A stretch of DNA of 64,000 nt, from positions 124,001 to 188,000 of the forward strand of contig NZ_KB907078.1 of NCBI RefSeq assembly GCF_000381765.1. Reading direction: 5' to 3'. The notes beneath the pieces were generated by a model. It was given only the letters and a program-made list of their open reading frames with translations. It was not told the DNA's origin and searched no databases. Below are positions 15,994-25,141 of the stretch, in pieces. The translations under genes were made by a program, and so were the position numbers. Positions within the stretch are counted from its first letter, which is position 1. Every line of letters begins with the position of its first letter. The DNA is from [Zimmermannella] faecalis ATCC 13722 (GTDB lineage Bacteria > Actinomycetota > Actinomycetes > Actinomycetales > Microbacteriaceae).

Positions 15994-16854
15994 CTATGCA
16001 GTGGCGCGCAGCGCCCGGGCTCGCTTGCGTTCCGCGCGGCGCTCGTCGCGACCCTCTGGTGTCGAGGCCGGGGTGGCACGCAGCAGCCGCTGCGTGTACG
16101 GGTCTTGCGGATGCTCGAACACGGTCTCGGTGTCGCCGAGCTCGACGAGGTGTCCCTGATTCATCACGCCAACCCTGTGCGCAATGTGCCGAACGAGGCC
16201 GAGATCGTGCGCAATAAAGAGGTAGCTCATGCCCGTCGCCTCCTGGAGGTCGGCGAGCAGGTTGATGATTTGCCCCTGGGTCGAGAGGTCGAGGGCGCTC
16301 ACCGCTTCATCACAGATCACGAGCTTCGGGTTGAGCACGAGCGCCCGGGCGATGCCGACGCGCTGCTGCTGCCCGCCCGAGAGCTCGTTCGGGAACCGGC
16401 CGAGGTGTGCCCGCGTGAGCCCGACCATTTCGATCGCCTCTTCGATGCGTCGGCGCCGTTCCTTGCGGTCGCGCACGCCGTGGCGCTGCAGTGAAAGCTG
16501 CAAGGTGTGCGAGATGAGGTGGCGCGGGTTGAGCGATGCCGACGGGTCTTGGAACACCGCCTGCACCTCGCGTCGGTAGCTCAGCGGCGTGCGCGCGCCC
16601 CACTTCGTGATGTCGACGCCGTCGAACTCGATCGCCCCGCTCACGGTCGGGAGAAGCCGCAGGATCGCGCGGCCGGTGGTGCTCTTGCCCGAGCCTGACT
16701 CGCCAACGATCGCGAGGGTCTCGCCCGTGCCGATGTCGAACGACACCTCGTGGATCGCCGGCACGACGGTCATTCCACCGAAGAAGTTGGCCTGCTTCGG
16801 ATACCCGGCGACGAGGTCGCGCACGCGTAGCAGCGGGGTGGTCGTACCGGTCAT
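15994..16854 (-). CDS. Oligopeptide-type ABC transporter ATP-binding protein (DppF/OppF-like)
   Basis: This 286-residue ATPase powers the importer together with the ATPase half of the preceding fusion protein. It shows Walker A GESGSGKSTTG, the signature LSGGQQQRVGIARAL, Walker B VICDEAVSALD and the C-terminal extension typical of oligopeptide transporter ATPases (EHPQDPYTQRLL). The ATG at 16854 overlaps the stop of the fusion gene (ATGA). Confidence 0.9.
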   Translation of the reverse strand: MTGTTTPLLRVRDLVAGYPKQANFFGGMTVVPAIHEVSFDIGTGETLAIVGESGSGKSTTGRAILRLLPTVSGAIEFDGVDITKWGARTPLSYRREVQAVFQDPSASLNPRHLISHTLQLSLQRHGVRDRKERRRRIEEAIEMVGLTRAHLGRFPNELSGGQQQRVGIARALVLNPKLVICDEAVSALDLSTQGQIINLLADLQEATGMSYLFIAHDLGLVRHIAHRVGVMNQGHLVELGDTETVFEHPQDPYTQRLLRATPASTPEGRDERRAERKRARALRATA

Positions 16855-18719
16855 CGGTTTGCTCCCGTCTCGTTGAGTTCATCGATCAGCGCATCGATCT
16901 CGGCGCGGGTGTCGCCGTCGATCGTTGGGAGGCGCCCCGAGGACTCCGCGTTGAGCGGGTTCGCCGCGAGGAGCGCCCGCGTGTAGGGGTGCTCGGGAGC
17001 GTCGAAGAGTTGCTGCACTGGCGCGGTCTCGACGAGATGGCCGCGGTAGAGCACGGCCGCCCGGTCGCACGCCTCGGCGACGACCCCGAGTGAGTGCGTG
17101 ATCATGAGCACGCCCATGCCGTACTCGTCGCGGAGATCCATGATGAGGTCGAGCACCTGCGACTGTGTCGTCACGTCGAGCGCGCTTGTCGCCTCGTCGG
17201 CGATGAGGAGTTCGGGCTCCGCGGCGAGCGCCATCGCGATCGCGACGCGCTGCGCCATGCCGCCCGAGAACTGGTGTGGGTAGTCGTCGAGCCGGCCGGC
17301 GGCGCCCCGAACGCCCACGCGCTCGAGCAGCTCAACGGCGCGCTCACGTGCCTGCTTGCGGTTCATCCCCTTGTGGAGCCGCAGCGGTTCGATGAGCTGC
17401 GTACCGACGGTGTGCACCGGCGACAGGGCGGTCATCGGGTCTTGGAACACCGCGCCCATCTTCGTGCCGCGCACGCGTCGCAGCACGCCCTGGTTCGCGC
17501 CGGCGAGCTGCACGCCATCGAGCTTGATCGACCCGTGGTCGAGCCAGGTTCCCGCGGGCAGCATGCCGAGCACCGCGCGGGCGAACGTCGACTTGCCCGA
17601 GCCGGATTCACCGAGAAGACCAACGATTTCGCCCTTCGCGACGTTGAGGGTCGCGTTGTTCACGATCTTCGTCGGCGTGCGCGAGGCCGTCGCGAGCGCG
17701 ACCGTCACCTCCCGCGCATCCAACACGAGGTCGGCGTCGTCGATCGTCGGCTCCGGAATCGCGGTGGTCGAAAGCGTCACCTGCTTCGGGTCGACGTCGG
17801 GCTGACGCACCACGCGAGGGCGTCGGCGCCGCTCACCCGTGAGCGCGTCGTTGAAGCCGTCGCCGAAGAGGTTGAACGCGAGCACGATGACGAGAATCGC
17901 AAGGCCGGGCGGCCACATGAGGTAGGCGGCCTGACTCTTGTTGTCGACGGCGAGGCTGAGCATGGACCCCCACGATGGCGTCTCTGAGTCGAGACCGATC
18001 CCGAGGAAGCTCATCGCCGACTCGATCATGATCGCCGAGCCGAAGTAGACCATGGCCTGCGTCACGATCGGGCCAATGAGGTTCGGTAGCACCTGCCCGA
18101 AGATAAGCTCGCGCTTCGACAGGCCGGCAACCTCGCCGGCCTCGACGTAGAGCTTGTTGCGCTCCACGAGCACGATCGCTCGCGTGAGTCGGGTGAACGC
18201 CATCGAGAAGATGAGCCCGATCGCGAACATGAGGATGAACATGTTGCGGCCGAGAATCGTGACGACAGTGAGGCCCGTGAGCATGCCGGGCAGTGACTGC
18301 AGCATGTCGACGAAGCGCATGCCGATGCGGTCCCACCAGCCGCCGAGGAAACCGAACAGGAGGCCGAGTGGGACGCCGATCACCATGGCGATGGCGACCG
18401 ACCCGACCGCAACCGTGAGCACGGCGCGGGCACCGAAGATCAAGCGCGAGAGCACATCATGGCCGAGGTCGTCGGTGCCGAGCGGATACGTGGCCGACGG
18501 GCTGGCGAAGACGGCGTCGAAGTGTGTCTCGTTCGGGTCCATCGGCGCAAGCACCGGCGCAAAGATTGCGGCGATCGCGGCAATGATGATGACGACGAGC
18601 GAGATGACGGTGATGGGCTGCTTGAGCAGCCGGGCGACGACTCGGCCGACGTTGCTCGCCTGCTTCTCTCGCGGCTGGGCCGCACTCGTACGGATCGCCG
18701 TGGTGGTGGTCTGGCTCAT
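16851..18719 (-). CDS. Fused ABC permease and ATP-binding protein (DppC-DppD fusion)
   Basis: This 622-residue protein joins two subunits that are usually separate. Residues 1 to about 290 form a DppC-type permease: an N-terminal membrane anchor (TVISLVVIIIAAIAAIFAPV), the conserved YPLGTDDLGHDVLSRLIFGAR and further helices. A linker leads to an ATPase from about residue 330, with Walker A GESGSGKST, signature FSGGMAQRVAIAMAL and Walker B LIADEATSALD. Such fusions are known in several actinobacteria. ATGA overlaps with both neighbours mark a tight operon. The fusion fixes the permease-to-ATPase ratio. Confidence 0.9.
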   Translation of the reverse strand: MSQTTTTAIRTSAAQPREKQASNVGRVVARLLKQPITVISLVVIIIAAIAAIFAPVLAPMDPNETHFDAVFASPSATYPLGTDDLGHDVLSRLIFGARAVLTVAVGSVAIAMVIGVPLGLLFGFLGGWWDRIGMRFVDMLQSLPGMLTGLTVVTILGRNMFILMFAIGLIFSMAFTRLTRAIVLVERNKLYVEAGEVAGLSKRELIFGQVLPNLIGPIVTQAMVYFGSAIMIESAMSFLGIGLDSETPSWGSMLSLAVDNKSQAAYLMWPPGLAILVIVLAFNLFGDGFNDALTGERRRRPRVVRQPDVDPKQVTLSTTAIPEPTIDDADLVLDAREVTVALATASRTPTKIVNNATLNVAKGEIVGLLGESGSGKSTFARAVLGMLPAGTWLDHGSIKLDGVQLAGANQGVLRRVRGTKMGAVFQDPMTALSPVHTVGTQLIEPLRLHKGMNRKQARERAVELLERVGVRGAAGRLDDYPHQFSGGMAQRVAIAMALAAEPELLIADEATSALDVTTQSQVLDLIMDLRDEYGMGVLMITHSLGVVAEACDRAAVLYRGHLVETAPVQQLFDAPEHPYTRALLAANPLNAESSGRLPTIDGDTRAEIDALIDELNETGANR

Positions 18720-19660
18720 TCTGGACGCGCCTTCGGATTGACGAGCCCGAAGATGATGTCGAGCACGATATTGACGAGGATGACGAGGCCGGCAACGATG
18801 AGCACGCCGGTCTGCACCACGGCGTAGTCCTTGCCCGTGACGCTGCGCAGCAGCAACGAACCGATGCCGGGCACCGAGAACACCTTCTCGACTGCGAAGC
18901 TCGCACCGAGCATGATGCTCACGGTGATGCCCATCGACGAGAGCACGGGCACGAGGGCGTTCTTGAGCCCGTACCTAAAGATGAGGCGTTGACGCGGCAC
19001 GCCTGCCGCGGTCAGCGAGTCGATGTAGCGCGACGACATGCTCTGCGCCATCGACGTGCGGGTCTGACGCGCGATCAGTGCCGCGCAGCAGATGCCGAGG
19101 GAGAGCGAGGGGAGGATCAGCCCGACGAACCAACCGCTGAGGCTCTGTTCGGGCGGCACCCACGACACGACGGGGAACAGCCCAAGCTGCACGGCGAAGA
19201 TCACCAGCAGGATGATGCCGAAGAAGAACTCGGGGATCGACATCGTGATCGCGGTGATGGCGGTGCTGATGCGGTCGCGGAGCGAGCCGGGCTTCGTGCC
19301 GCCGATGATGCCGAGTGCGAGCCCGACGAGGACGCCGACGATCACGCCGCCGACGAGGATGCTCAGGGTCGCGGGGAGTCGCTCGGCGAACATCTGCGTG
19401 ACGGGGCGGCCGGTGAGGTAGGACGTGCCGAGGTCACCCTGGAACAGATTGACGTAGTACTCGCCGAGCCGCACGAAGAACGGTCGGTCAAGGCCGAGCT
19501 GTGATTCAAGTTTCGCGATGCCATCGGGGGTCGCGCTCGCGCCGAGGATGGCCGCGGCGGGGCTTCCGGGGATGAGGTAGGTCAGGCAGAACACGAGCAG
19601 CGTGAGCAGCAGGAGCTGCGGCACGGCCAGGGCAATGCGCGAGACGGTGAGTTTGAACAC
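18716..19660 (-). CDS. Oligopeptide-type ABC transporter permease (DppB-like)
   Basis: This 314-residue membrane protein is the first permease of the importer. It has an N-terminal helix (LLLLTLLVFCLTYLIPG), the family region GLDRPFFVRLGEYYVNLFQGDLG, five further helices and the EAA-type loop before the last one (SLTAAGVPRQRLIFRYGLKN). It overlaps the fusion gene by 4 bp and follows the binding-protein gene by 77 bp, a gap filled by a hairpin. Confidence 0.9.
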   Translation of the reverse strand: MFKLTVSRIALAVPQLLLLTLLVFCLTYLIPGSPAAAILGASATPDGIAKLESQLGLDRPFFVRLGEYYVNLFQGDLGTSYLTGRPVTQMFAERLPATLSILVGGVIVGVLVGLALGIIGGTKPGSLRDRISTAITAITMSIPEFFFGIILLVIFAVQLGLFPVVSWVPPEQSLSGWFVGLILPSLSLGICCAALIARQTRTSMAQSMSSRYIDSLTAAGVPRQRLIFRYGLKNALVPVLSSMGITVSIMLGASFAVEKVFSVPGIGSLLLRSVTGKDYAVVQTGVLIVAGLVILVNIVLDIIFGLVNPKARPE

Positions 19661-19688
19661 GGTTTGGCTCCGGGATCGTGGGAGAGGG

Positions 19689-19725
19689 AGCGTGGGTGAC
19701 GCGGCTGGGCCACGTCACCCACGCT
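19689..19725 (-). promoter_or_regulatory. Intercistronic hairpin between binding-protein and permease genes
   Basis: A perfect 13-bp stem, AGCGTGGGTGACG with CGTCACCCACGCT, encloses an 11-nt loop. It lies downstream of the binding-protein stop and upstream of the permease start. Hairpins at this place commonly stabilise the 5' message or partly terminate, so that more binding protein than permease is made. Confidence 0.6.
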
Positions 19726-19737
19726 GAGTTGGTGTCG

Positions 19738-21264
19738 CTACGCGGTCGGGGTCAGGTCGCGGTAGTTGATCGACTGCGGCTCCCAGGGCTCGCTGGGTGC
19801 CGCGACGCCGCTGACGGTCGCCGGGTTGTAGGCGATGCTCTCGACGCCGGTTGCGAAGGCGCAGGTCAGGGCCTCGTCGGCGATGATGCCGGTGACGTCG
19901 GCCCACAGCGCGTCGGCCTCGTCGGAGTCGCCGGCGGCGATGGCCTTGTCGGCGGCCGCCTTGAGCTCGTCGCTCTCGACGCCCGACGGGTTACCCGGCG
20001 CATCAGCCGCGAACCACGACGAGTACCAGTCGTACGGGGTCAGTTCGTCGTTCGAGGCGAGACCGAGCGGGTACTGACCGCTCGCCCACGAGCTCGCAAA
20101 CTGGGGCGGGGGCATCGTCTCGACCGAGACACTGACGTTGCCGATCTGGCTCGCCTGTTCCATGTAGATCTTGATTTGCTGCTCGTTGTACGCGGCGGCG
20201 GGGATGGTCGCGCTCACCGACGGGCTGCCGGCCTCGGCGTAGAGTTCCTTGGCCTTGTCGAGGTCAGTCTCGTACGCATTGAGGTCGGGGTTGTACCCCT
20301 GCTCACCCTCCGCGAAGTGCTGCGTTGCGGCCCCACCGCTGCCGCGCACGTCGACCATTTCCTGCGGGTTCATCGCGTAGCACATGGCCTGACGGAGCTC
20401 CTGCGACGCGAACTGGCCGCCCTCACCACGGTCGAAGAAGATGAGGTTGTTGCGGATCGCGGGGTACTCGAGCAGCTCGAACTGGGTGCCCTCGTAGGCG
20501 GGCACGCCCTGGTCAGAGACCTCGCTGAGGTCAAGCTCACCGTTCTGAAGCGCCGCGAGCACCGAGTCGTCCTCTTCGATCGCAAAGATCTCAATGTTGG
20601 CGAAGCCGGGGGTCTCGCCCCAGTAGTCGGCGAACGAGCTGAAGTGCAGCTTCGTGCCAGTCACCGACAGGCTCTCGTCGTACATCCATGGCGAGGTGCC
20701 GACGGGGGTCTGCGCGATGCTGCCGTCTTCGATCGCGGCGGGGCTGCCGATTGGCAGCACGCGTGAGGCGAGCGTCGTGGGCAGCGACGGGGTGGGCTCG
20801 GTGAGATTGAGCTTCACCGTGGTGTCGTCGACCACGTCGACCGATTCGATGTGCGAGAGCGCCGACGCGTTCGCGGTTGCGCCATCGCGAACCGTCTCAA
20901 CGTTGACCTTGACGGCTTCGGCGTTGAAGTCGGTGCCGTCCTGGAACTTCACACCCTCCTGCAGCGTGAGCGTGAGCGCGTCGTCGGTGAGCTCCCAGTC
21001 GCTCGCGAGGAACGGTTCGAGCGAACCGTCGTCGGCGAATCCGATCAGGGTCTCGTAGGGCACGCGCATGAGGCCGCCCTCCATCTCCTGCCCGGGCGTC
21101 CAGTTCTCAGGGAATCCGTCGTAGTTCACTCGAAGCGTACTGTCGCCCGCCGCTGCGCTGGTGCCGCTCGTTCCCGAGCCGCCACCAGAGCAGCCGCTGA
21201 GCACGAGCGCTGCCCCAACGAGGGGAGCGACGATCCGCAAAATGGGGGGTTGTTTGCGCGGCAT
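19738..21264 (-). CDS. ABC transporter substrate-binding lipoprotein, family 5
   Basis: This 508-residue lipoprotein captures the substrate for the importer. It begins with a lipoprotein signal (VLSGCSGGGSG, lipobox Cys near residue 25) and continues as a family-5 extracellular solute-binding protein (DDALTLTLQEGVKFQDGTDFNAEAV spans the diagnostic stretch, here named in part). AAGGAGGCACAT precedes the ATG at 21264. Family-5 proteins bind peptides but also oligosaccharides, nickel and opines. Because the operon is divergent from a GH78 rhamnosidase gene, a plant oligosaccharide is a reasonable substrate; this is inference. Confidence 0.88.
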   Translation of the reverse strand: MPRKQPPILRIVAPLVGAALVLSGCSGGGSGTSGTSAAAGDSTLRVNYDGFPENWTPGQEMEGGLMRVPYETLIGFADDGSLEPFLASDWELTDDALTLTLQEGVKFQDGTDFNAEAVKVNVETVRDGATANASALSHIESVDVVDDTTVKLNLTEPTPSLPTTLASRVLPIGSPAAIEDGSIAQTPVGTSPWMYDESLSVTGTKLHFSSFADYWGETPGFANIEIFAIEEDDSVLAALQNGELDLSEVSDQGVPAYEGTQFELLEYPAIRNNLIFFDRGEGGQFASQELRQAMCYAMNPQEMVDVRGSGGAATQHFAEGEQGYNPDLNAYETDLDKAKELYAEAGSPSVSATIPAAAYNEQQIKIYMEQASQIGNVSVSVETMPPPQFASSWASGQYPLGLASNDELTPYDWYSSWFAADAPGNPSGVESDELKAAADKAIAAGDSDEADALWADVTGIIADEALTCAFATGVESIAYNPATVSGVAAPSEPWEPQSINYRDLTPTA

Positions 21265-21420
21265 ATGTGCCTCCTTGCATCATGCCTAAGTCGCGTCATG
21301 CATCCAAAAAGATATTTCAGACGATTTCGAGTGTAATCATTCGTGAAGGATCCTGCATTGCTTCATCTGCAACATTACCGTGCATGCATTGCACCGTCAG
21401 GATTTTCTAGGATTTCCTCT
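21265..21420. promoter_or_regulatory. Divergent regulatory region between importer and rhamnosidase
   Basis: This 156-bp gap is clearly richer in A+T than its surroundings. It contains a direct repeat TCATGC at 21280 and 21296 (16-bp period) close to the importer start and a palindrome GTGCA-N5-TGCAC at 21380-21394 nearer the rhamnosidase. Both look like sites for DNA-binding proteins; the local LysR protein is one candidate. Confidence 0.45.
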
Positions 21421-24228
21421 ATGACATTGACGTCGCATATTTCCTCCCTCCGCGCAGAGCTCCGTACGGATGCCCCGTGGCAGGCCACCCCGACCCCACG
21501 GCTCAGCTGGACGGTCGTGTCCGGCTCACCCAATTGGCAGCAAGACTGGGCCGAACTCCGCTGCGGTGCCGAGGTCGCGCGCATCGAAGGCGACGCGAGC
21601 CGCCTCGTCGCCTGGCCGTTCACCCCGCTGCGCGAAGGCGAGCGTCGCGAAGTGTCGGTGCGAGCCGCGTCCACCGCCAACGAGGTCACCGACTGGAGCG
21701 AGCCCCTCGACGTACGCGCCGGCTTCGTCGACCACTGGCACGGCGAACCGATCGCCCTCGCCAACCCTGAAACGGTCGCCCGCCCCGCGCGCTTCCGCAC
21801 GAGCATCCAGCTCGACAAGCCCGTGCGGCAGGCGCTGCTCTATTCGACCGCCCTCGGCGCCGCCGAGTTCCGCGTGAACGGCTCCCCCGTCGACGACTCC
21901 GTGCTCGGCCCGGGCTGGACCAGCTACGACCTGCGCACGCTGCACGACACGAACGACATCACGCCCCACCTCGTGCGGGGCGAGAACGTCATCGCCGCGC
22001 AGCTCGGCGGCTTTTGGTACACCGAGGAGTACCACGTGCTCACTCCCCCGAAGCGCCACTTCGGCGAACAGCCGGCCATCGCGGCCCAGCTCGTCGTGCG
22101 CTACGTCGATGGCACCGTCGAACACTTCGCCACCGGCCCCGGCTGGCGAGCGATCGCCGACCCCGAGGTGCTTGAAAGCGGGTTCTATTCGGGCGAGCGC
22201 ATCGACGCGTCGGGCGCGATTCCGGGCTGGGATGCTCCCGGCTTCGACGATCGCGACTGGCCGGCCGCGGTTGCGGCCCCGGTCGACCTGCCCCGGCCAT
22301 CCGCTCGCATCGCCGCGCCGGCCCGCCGCACCGAGACCCGACCGGTGCACGAGGTACGGCGCTTCGACGATCGGCTCCTCCTCGATTTCGGGCAAATTCT
22401 CGTCGGCCACCTGCGGCTGCGGGTGACCGGCCCCGCCGGAACCCGCATCGTCGCTCGGCACGCCGAGGTGCTCGACGGCGACGAACTCGCCGTGCGGCCG
22501 CTCCGACGCGCGACACAGACCGACGAGTTCGTGCTCGCGGGCGGCGCGCAGGACGTGGCGGGCGCTGAGGAGTTCGAGCCGAAGTTCACGGTGCACGGCT
22601 TCCGCTACGTCGAGCTCACGGGCTGGCCCGGCGAGTTCGACCCGAACGACGTCGTCGCAGTCATCATCGGCAGCGACCTTCGGCGCACCGGCTGGTTCGA
22701 CTGTTCCGACGCGTCGGTAAACCGGCTGCACGAGAACATCGTCTGGACCACGCGGGGCAACTACCTCGGCGTGCCGATGGACTGCCCGCAGCGGGACGAG
22801 CGCCTCGGTTGGACCGGCGACACGCAGCTGTTCGCGCCGACCGCGGCGTTTCTCTACGACACCGAGGCGTTCCTTCTCTCGTGGCTGCGCGACCTGCGGC
22901 TCGAGCAGCAGCGCGCGGAGGGCGTGGTGCCGCTGTTTGCTCCGACGGTGGTGCCCGACTTCGCCACGCGCGGCCCGGTTGCCGCATGGGGCGACGCGAT
23001 CGCCATCATTCCCGAGGTGCTCGCGCACGCCACCGGCGACCTCGCGTTACTCGACGAGTTCGCGCCGGCCGTCTTCGACTGGGTCGAGCGCGTGCAGGAG
23101 GAGCTCGACGACCTCGGGCTCTGGACCACCGGCCGCCAGCTCGGCGACTGGCTCGACCCGCTCGCCCCGGCGAACGCGCCGGCGCGAGGCCGCACCGACA
23201 CCGACCTCGTCGCGACGGCCTACGCCGTGCGCACGCTGCGCATCGCCGGCGATCTCGCGGAGCGCACGGGCGACGCCGAACGCGCCGAACGCTATCGGAT
23301 GCTTGCAGAACGTTCGCGAGCCGCGTTCGAGTCGTCGTTTGTAACGCCCGGCGGCCGCATGATGAACGACACCCAGACTGCGTACGCGATTGCGCTTCGC
23401 TTCGCCCTCATCGCCGACCCGGACACTCGCGCACGCGCCGCTGCCCGGCTCGCCGAAGTGGTGCGGCGCGACGGTTTCCACATCGCGACCGGCATCGTCG
23501 GCACCTCGATGATCGCGCCCGCGCTCACCGAGTCGGGCTCGCACGCTGAGGCCGAGCGCCTGTTCTTCCAGCCGGAGTCACCGTCGTGGCTGTTCCCCGT
23601 GCGGGTCGGCGCCACCACGATCTGGGAGCGCTGGGACGGGCTGCAAGAGGATGGCACGCTGAACCCCGGTGGAATGATCTCGTTCAATCACGTGGCGCTC
23701 GGCGCGGTCGGCCAGTGGCTGCACGAGCAGGTGGCGGGCCTCACCGCCGCCGAGCCCGGCTACAAGCGGCTGCGCATCCGCCCGTATCCCCTCGCCGGGC
23801 TCGACCACGCTTCGGTACGGCTCGAGACCCCGTACGGCGAGGCCGTCAGCGGCTGGCGTCGTGACGGGGCGGGCACACTCATCGTGCACACTCGCGTGCC
23901 CGCCAACACCACCGCCGAGATCGTCCTGCCCGACGGCGCGGAACACCGCGTAGGTTCTGGAGACCACGAATGGCGGGTCGAGCTCGCCGCACCCGCTGCG
24001 CCAGTGCCCGTGACGCTCGACTCGTCGATGGCCGACCTCGCCGACAACCCCGCCGCGTACGCCGCCTTCTACCGCGCGCTCGACGCGTCGCCGAACCGGT
24101 TCGTCGCCGGCTCGGTGCGCCGCAACGCGCTCTATCGCGAGGGCCTCCGCATTCGCGACGCCCTCGTGTTCGTCGATGCGTCGACGCTCGCTTCCATAGA
24201 GACGGCACTCGCCGAGGCGATCGCCTAA
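21421..24228 (+). CDS. Alpha-L-rhamnosidase, GH78
   Basis: This 935-residue enzyme releases terminal L-rhamnose from plant glycosides or rhamnogalacturonan pieces. The ATG at 21421 begins the conserved fibronectin-like N-domain; a GTG at 21343 would add 26 residues with no family match. Domains in order are N-terminal beta-sandwiches, a Bac_rhamnosid_N-like region, the (alpha/alpha)6 barrel with the catalytic loop PMDCPQRDERLGWTGD, and a C-terminal beta-sandwich followed by about 75 residues of unusual extra sequence ending in an Ala/Glu-rich helix. No signal peptide is present, so cleavage should be intracellular, after import by the divergent transporter. Confidence 0.92.
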   Translation: MTLTSHISSLRAELRTDAPWQATPTPRLSWTVVSGSPNWQQDWAELRCGAEVARIEGDASRLVAWPFTPLREGERREVSVRAASTANEVTDWSEPLDVRAGFVDHWHGEPIALANPETVARPARFRTSIQLDKPVRQALLYSTALGAAEFRVNGSPVDDSVLGPGWTSYDLRTLHDTNDITPHLVRGENVIAAQLGGFWYTEEYHVLTPPKRHFGEQPAIAAQLVVRYVDGTVEHFATGPGWRAIADPEVLESGFYSGERIDASGAIPGWDAPGFDDRDWPAAVAAPVDLPRPSARIAAPARRTETRPVHEVRRFDDRLLLDFGQILVGHLRLRVTGPAGTRIVARHAEVLDGDELAVRPLRRATQTDEFVLAGGAQDVAGAEEFEPKFTVHGFRYVELTGWPGEFDPNDVVAVIIGSDLRRTGWFDCSDASVNRLHENIVWTTRGNYLGVPMDCPQRDERLGWTGDTQLFAPTAAFLYDTEAFLLSWLRDLRLEQQRAEGVVPLFAPTVVPDFATRGPVAAWGDAIAIIPEVLAHATGDLALLDEFAPAVFDWVERVQEELDDLGLWTTGRQLGDWLDPLAPANAPARGRTDTDLVATAYAVRTLRIAGDLAERTGDAERAERYRMLAERSRAAFESSFVTPGGRMMNDTQTAYAIALRFALIADPDTRARAAARLAEVVRRDGFHIATGIVGTSMIAPALTESGSHAEAERLFFQPESPSWLFPVRVGATTIWERWDGLQEDGTLNPGGMISFNHVALGAVGQWLHEQVAGLTAAEPGYKRLRIRPYPLAGLDHASVRLETPYGEAVSGWRRDGAGTLIVHTRVPANTTAEIVLPDGAEHRVGSGDHEWRVELAAPAAPVPVTLDSSMADLADNPAAYAAFYRALDASPNRFVAGSVRRNALYREGLRIRDALVFVDASTLASIETALAEAIA

Positions 24229-24254
24229 GCGGAGCCGTCTCAACGACTCAGAAA

Positions 24255-24281
24255 CGCCGGCCCGCAGTCTGTGGGCCGGCG
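24255..24281. terminator. Bidirectional hairpin terminator
   Basis: CGCCGGCCC pairs with GGGCCGGCG around a short loop, with G-U pairs extending the stem. It is followed by CTTCTG on the plus side and preceded by GAAA on the minus side. It sits between the convergent rhamnosidase and fumarylacetoacetate hydrolase genes. Confidence 0.65.
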
Positions 24282-24295
24282 CTTCTGCGTCTTGG

Positions 24296-25141
24296 CTATT
24301 CCGCGACGATCTCGTTGCGCAGCGTGCCGAGGCCCTCGATCGAGGTTTCGACGACGTCGCCGACGCGAAGGAACTGCCCCTTCGGCGCGCCGATACCCTT
24401 CGGCGTGCCCGTCGCGATGAGGTCGCCCGGCATCAGGGTCATCACGGTCGTGAGCTCGACGATCTGGTCGTAGATGTCGTAGATCATGTCGTCGGTGAGG
24501 TCATTCTGCCGTTCCTCGCCGTTCACGGTGAGGCGCATCCGCAGCGCGTGCGGGTCGGCGACCTCGTCGGCGGTCGTCAGCCACGGCCCGATCGGCCCGT
24601 GGGTGTCGAACGATTTCCCGAGCGTGAACGTCGGCGAGCGCTTGTTCAGCCAGTCGCGCACCGAGAAGTCGTTCGTCACGAGATAACCGGCGATCACGCT
24701 GGCGGCGTCTTCACGGGTGACGTGCTTGCACTCGCGGCCGATCACGACGCCGAGCTCGGCCTCGTAGTCGAGCGCGTCAGAGACCTCGGGCTTGACGACG
24801 TCGCCGTTCGGCGCATTCAGGCACGACACCTGCTTGTTGAACCAGAACTGGTTCTTCGGCGTCGGAATCCCGTCGCGCGCCGCCTCCTCGGCGTGCTCGC
24901 GATAATTCATGCCAATCGCGAGGTACTTCTGCGGGTCATCGATCGGCGCAAGGAGCTCGACCTCGGCGAGCGGATACGCGGAGCCATCCGCCGCCGCGAG
25001 CTCGGCACCGCGCTCGGCAAGCTGCGGCAGCAGCGCCTTCACCGACTGCCCGGCCACCTCGGTGACGTCGACGAGCCGGTCGCCATCGACGCGCCCCACG
25101 CGAACCTCGGAATCAGCAACGCGGAATCGTGCGAGTTTCAT
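24296..25141 (-). CDS. Fumarylacetoacetate hydrolase family protein
   Basis: This 281-residue enzyme belongs to the FAH superfamily, which hydrolyses or decarboxylates acylpyruvates and oxo-dioates made after aromatic ring cleavage. The ATG at 25141 overlaps the NTF2-like gene stop (ATGA) and has GAGGAGG upstream. The metal site shows as DYEAELGVVIG (E-x-E) and later TNDFSVRDW. The C-terminal PGDLIATGTPKGIG is the family signature. As the last gene of the dienelactone hydrolase/hydroxylase operon it is a likely late step of aromatic breakdown, such as acylpyruvate hydrolysis or HpaG-type decarboxylation. Confidence 0.88.
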   Translation of the reverse strand: MKLARFRVADSEVRVGRVDGDRLVDVTEVAGQSVKALLPQLAERGAELAAADGSAYPLAEVELLAPIDDPQKYLAIGMNYREHAEEAARDGIPTPKNQFWFNKQVSCLNAPNGDVVKPEVSDALDYEAELGVVIGRECKHVTREDAASVIAGYLVTNDFSVRDWLNKRSPTFTLGKSFDTHGPIGPWLTTADEVADPHALRMRLTVNGEERQNDLTDDMIYDIYDQIVELTTVMTLMPGDLIATGTPKGIGAPKGQFLRVGDVVETSIEGLGTLRNEIVAE

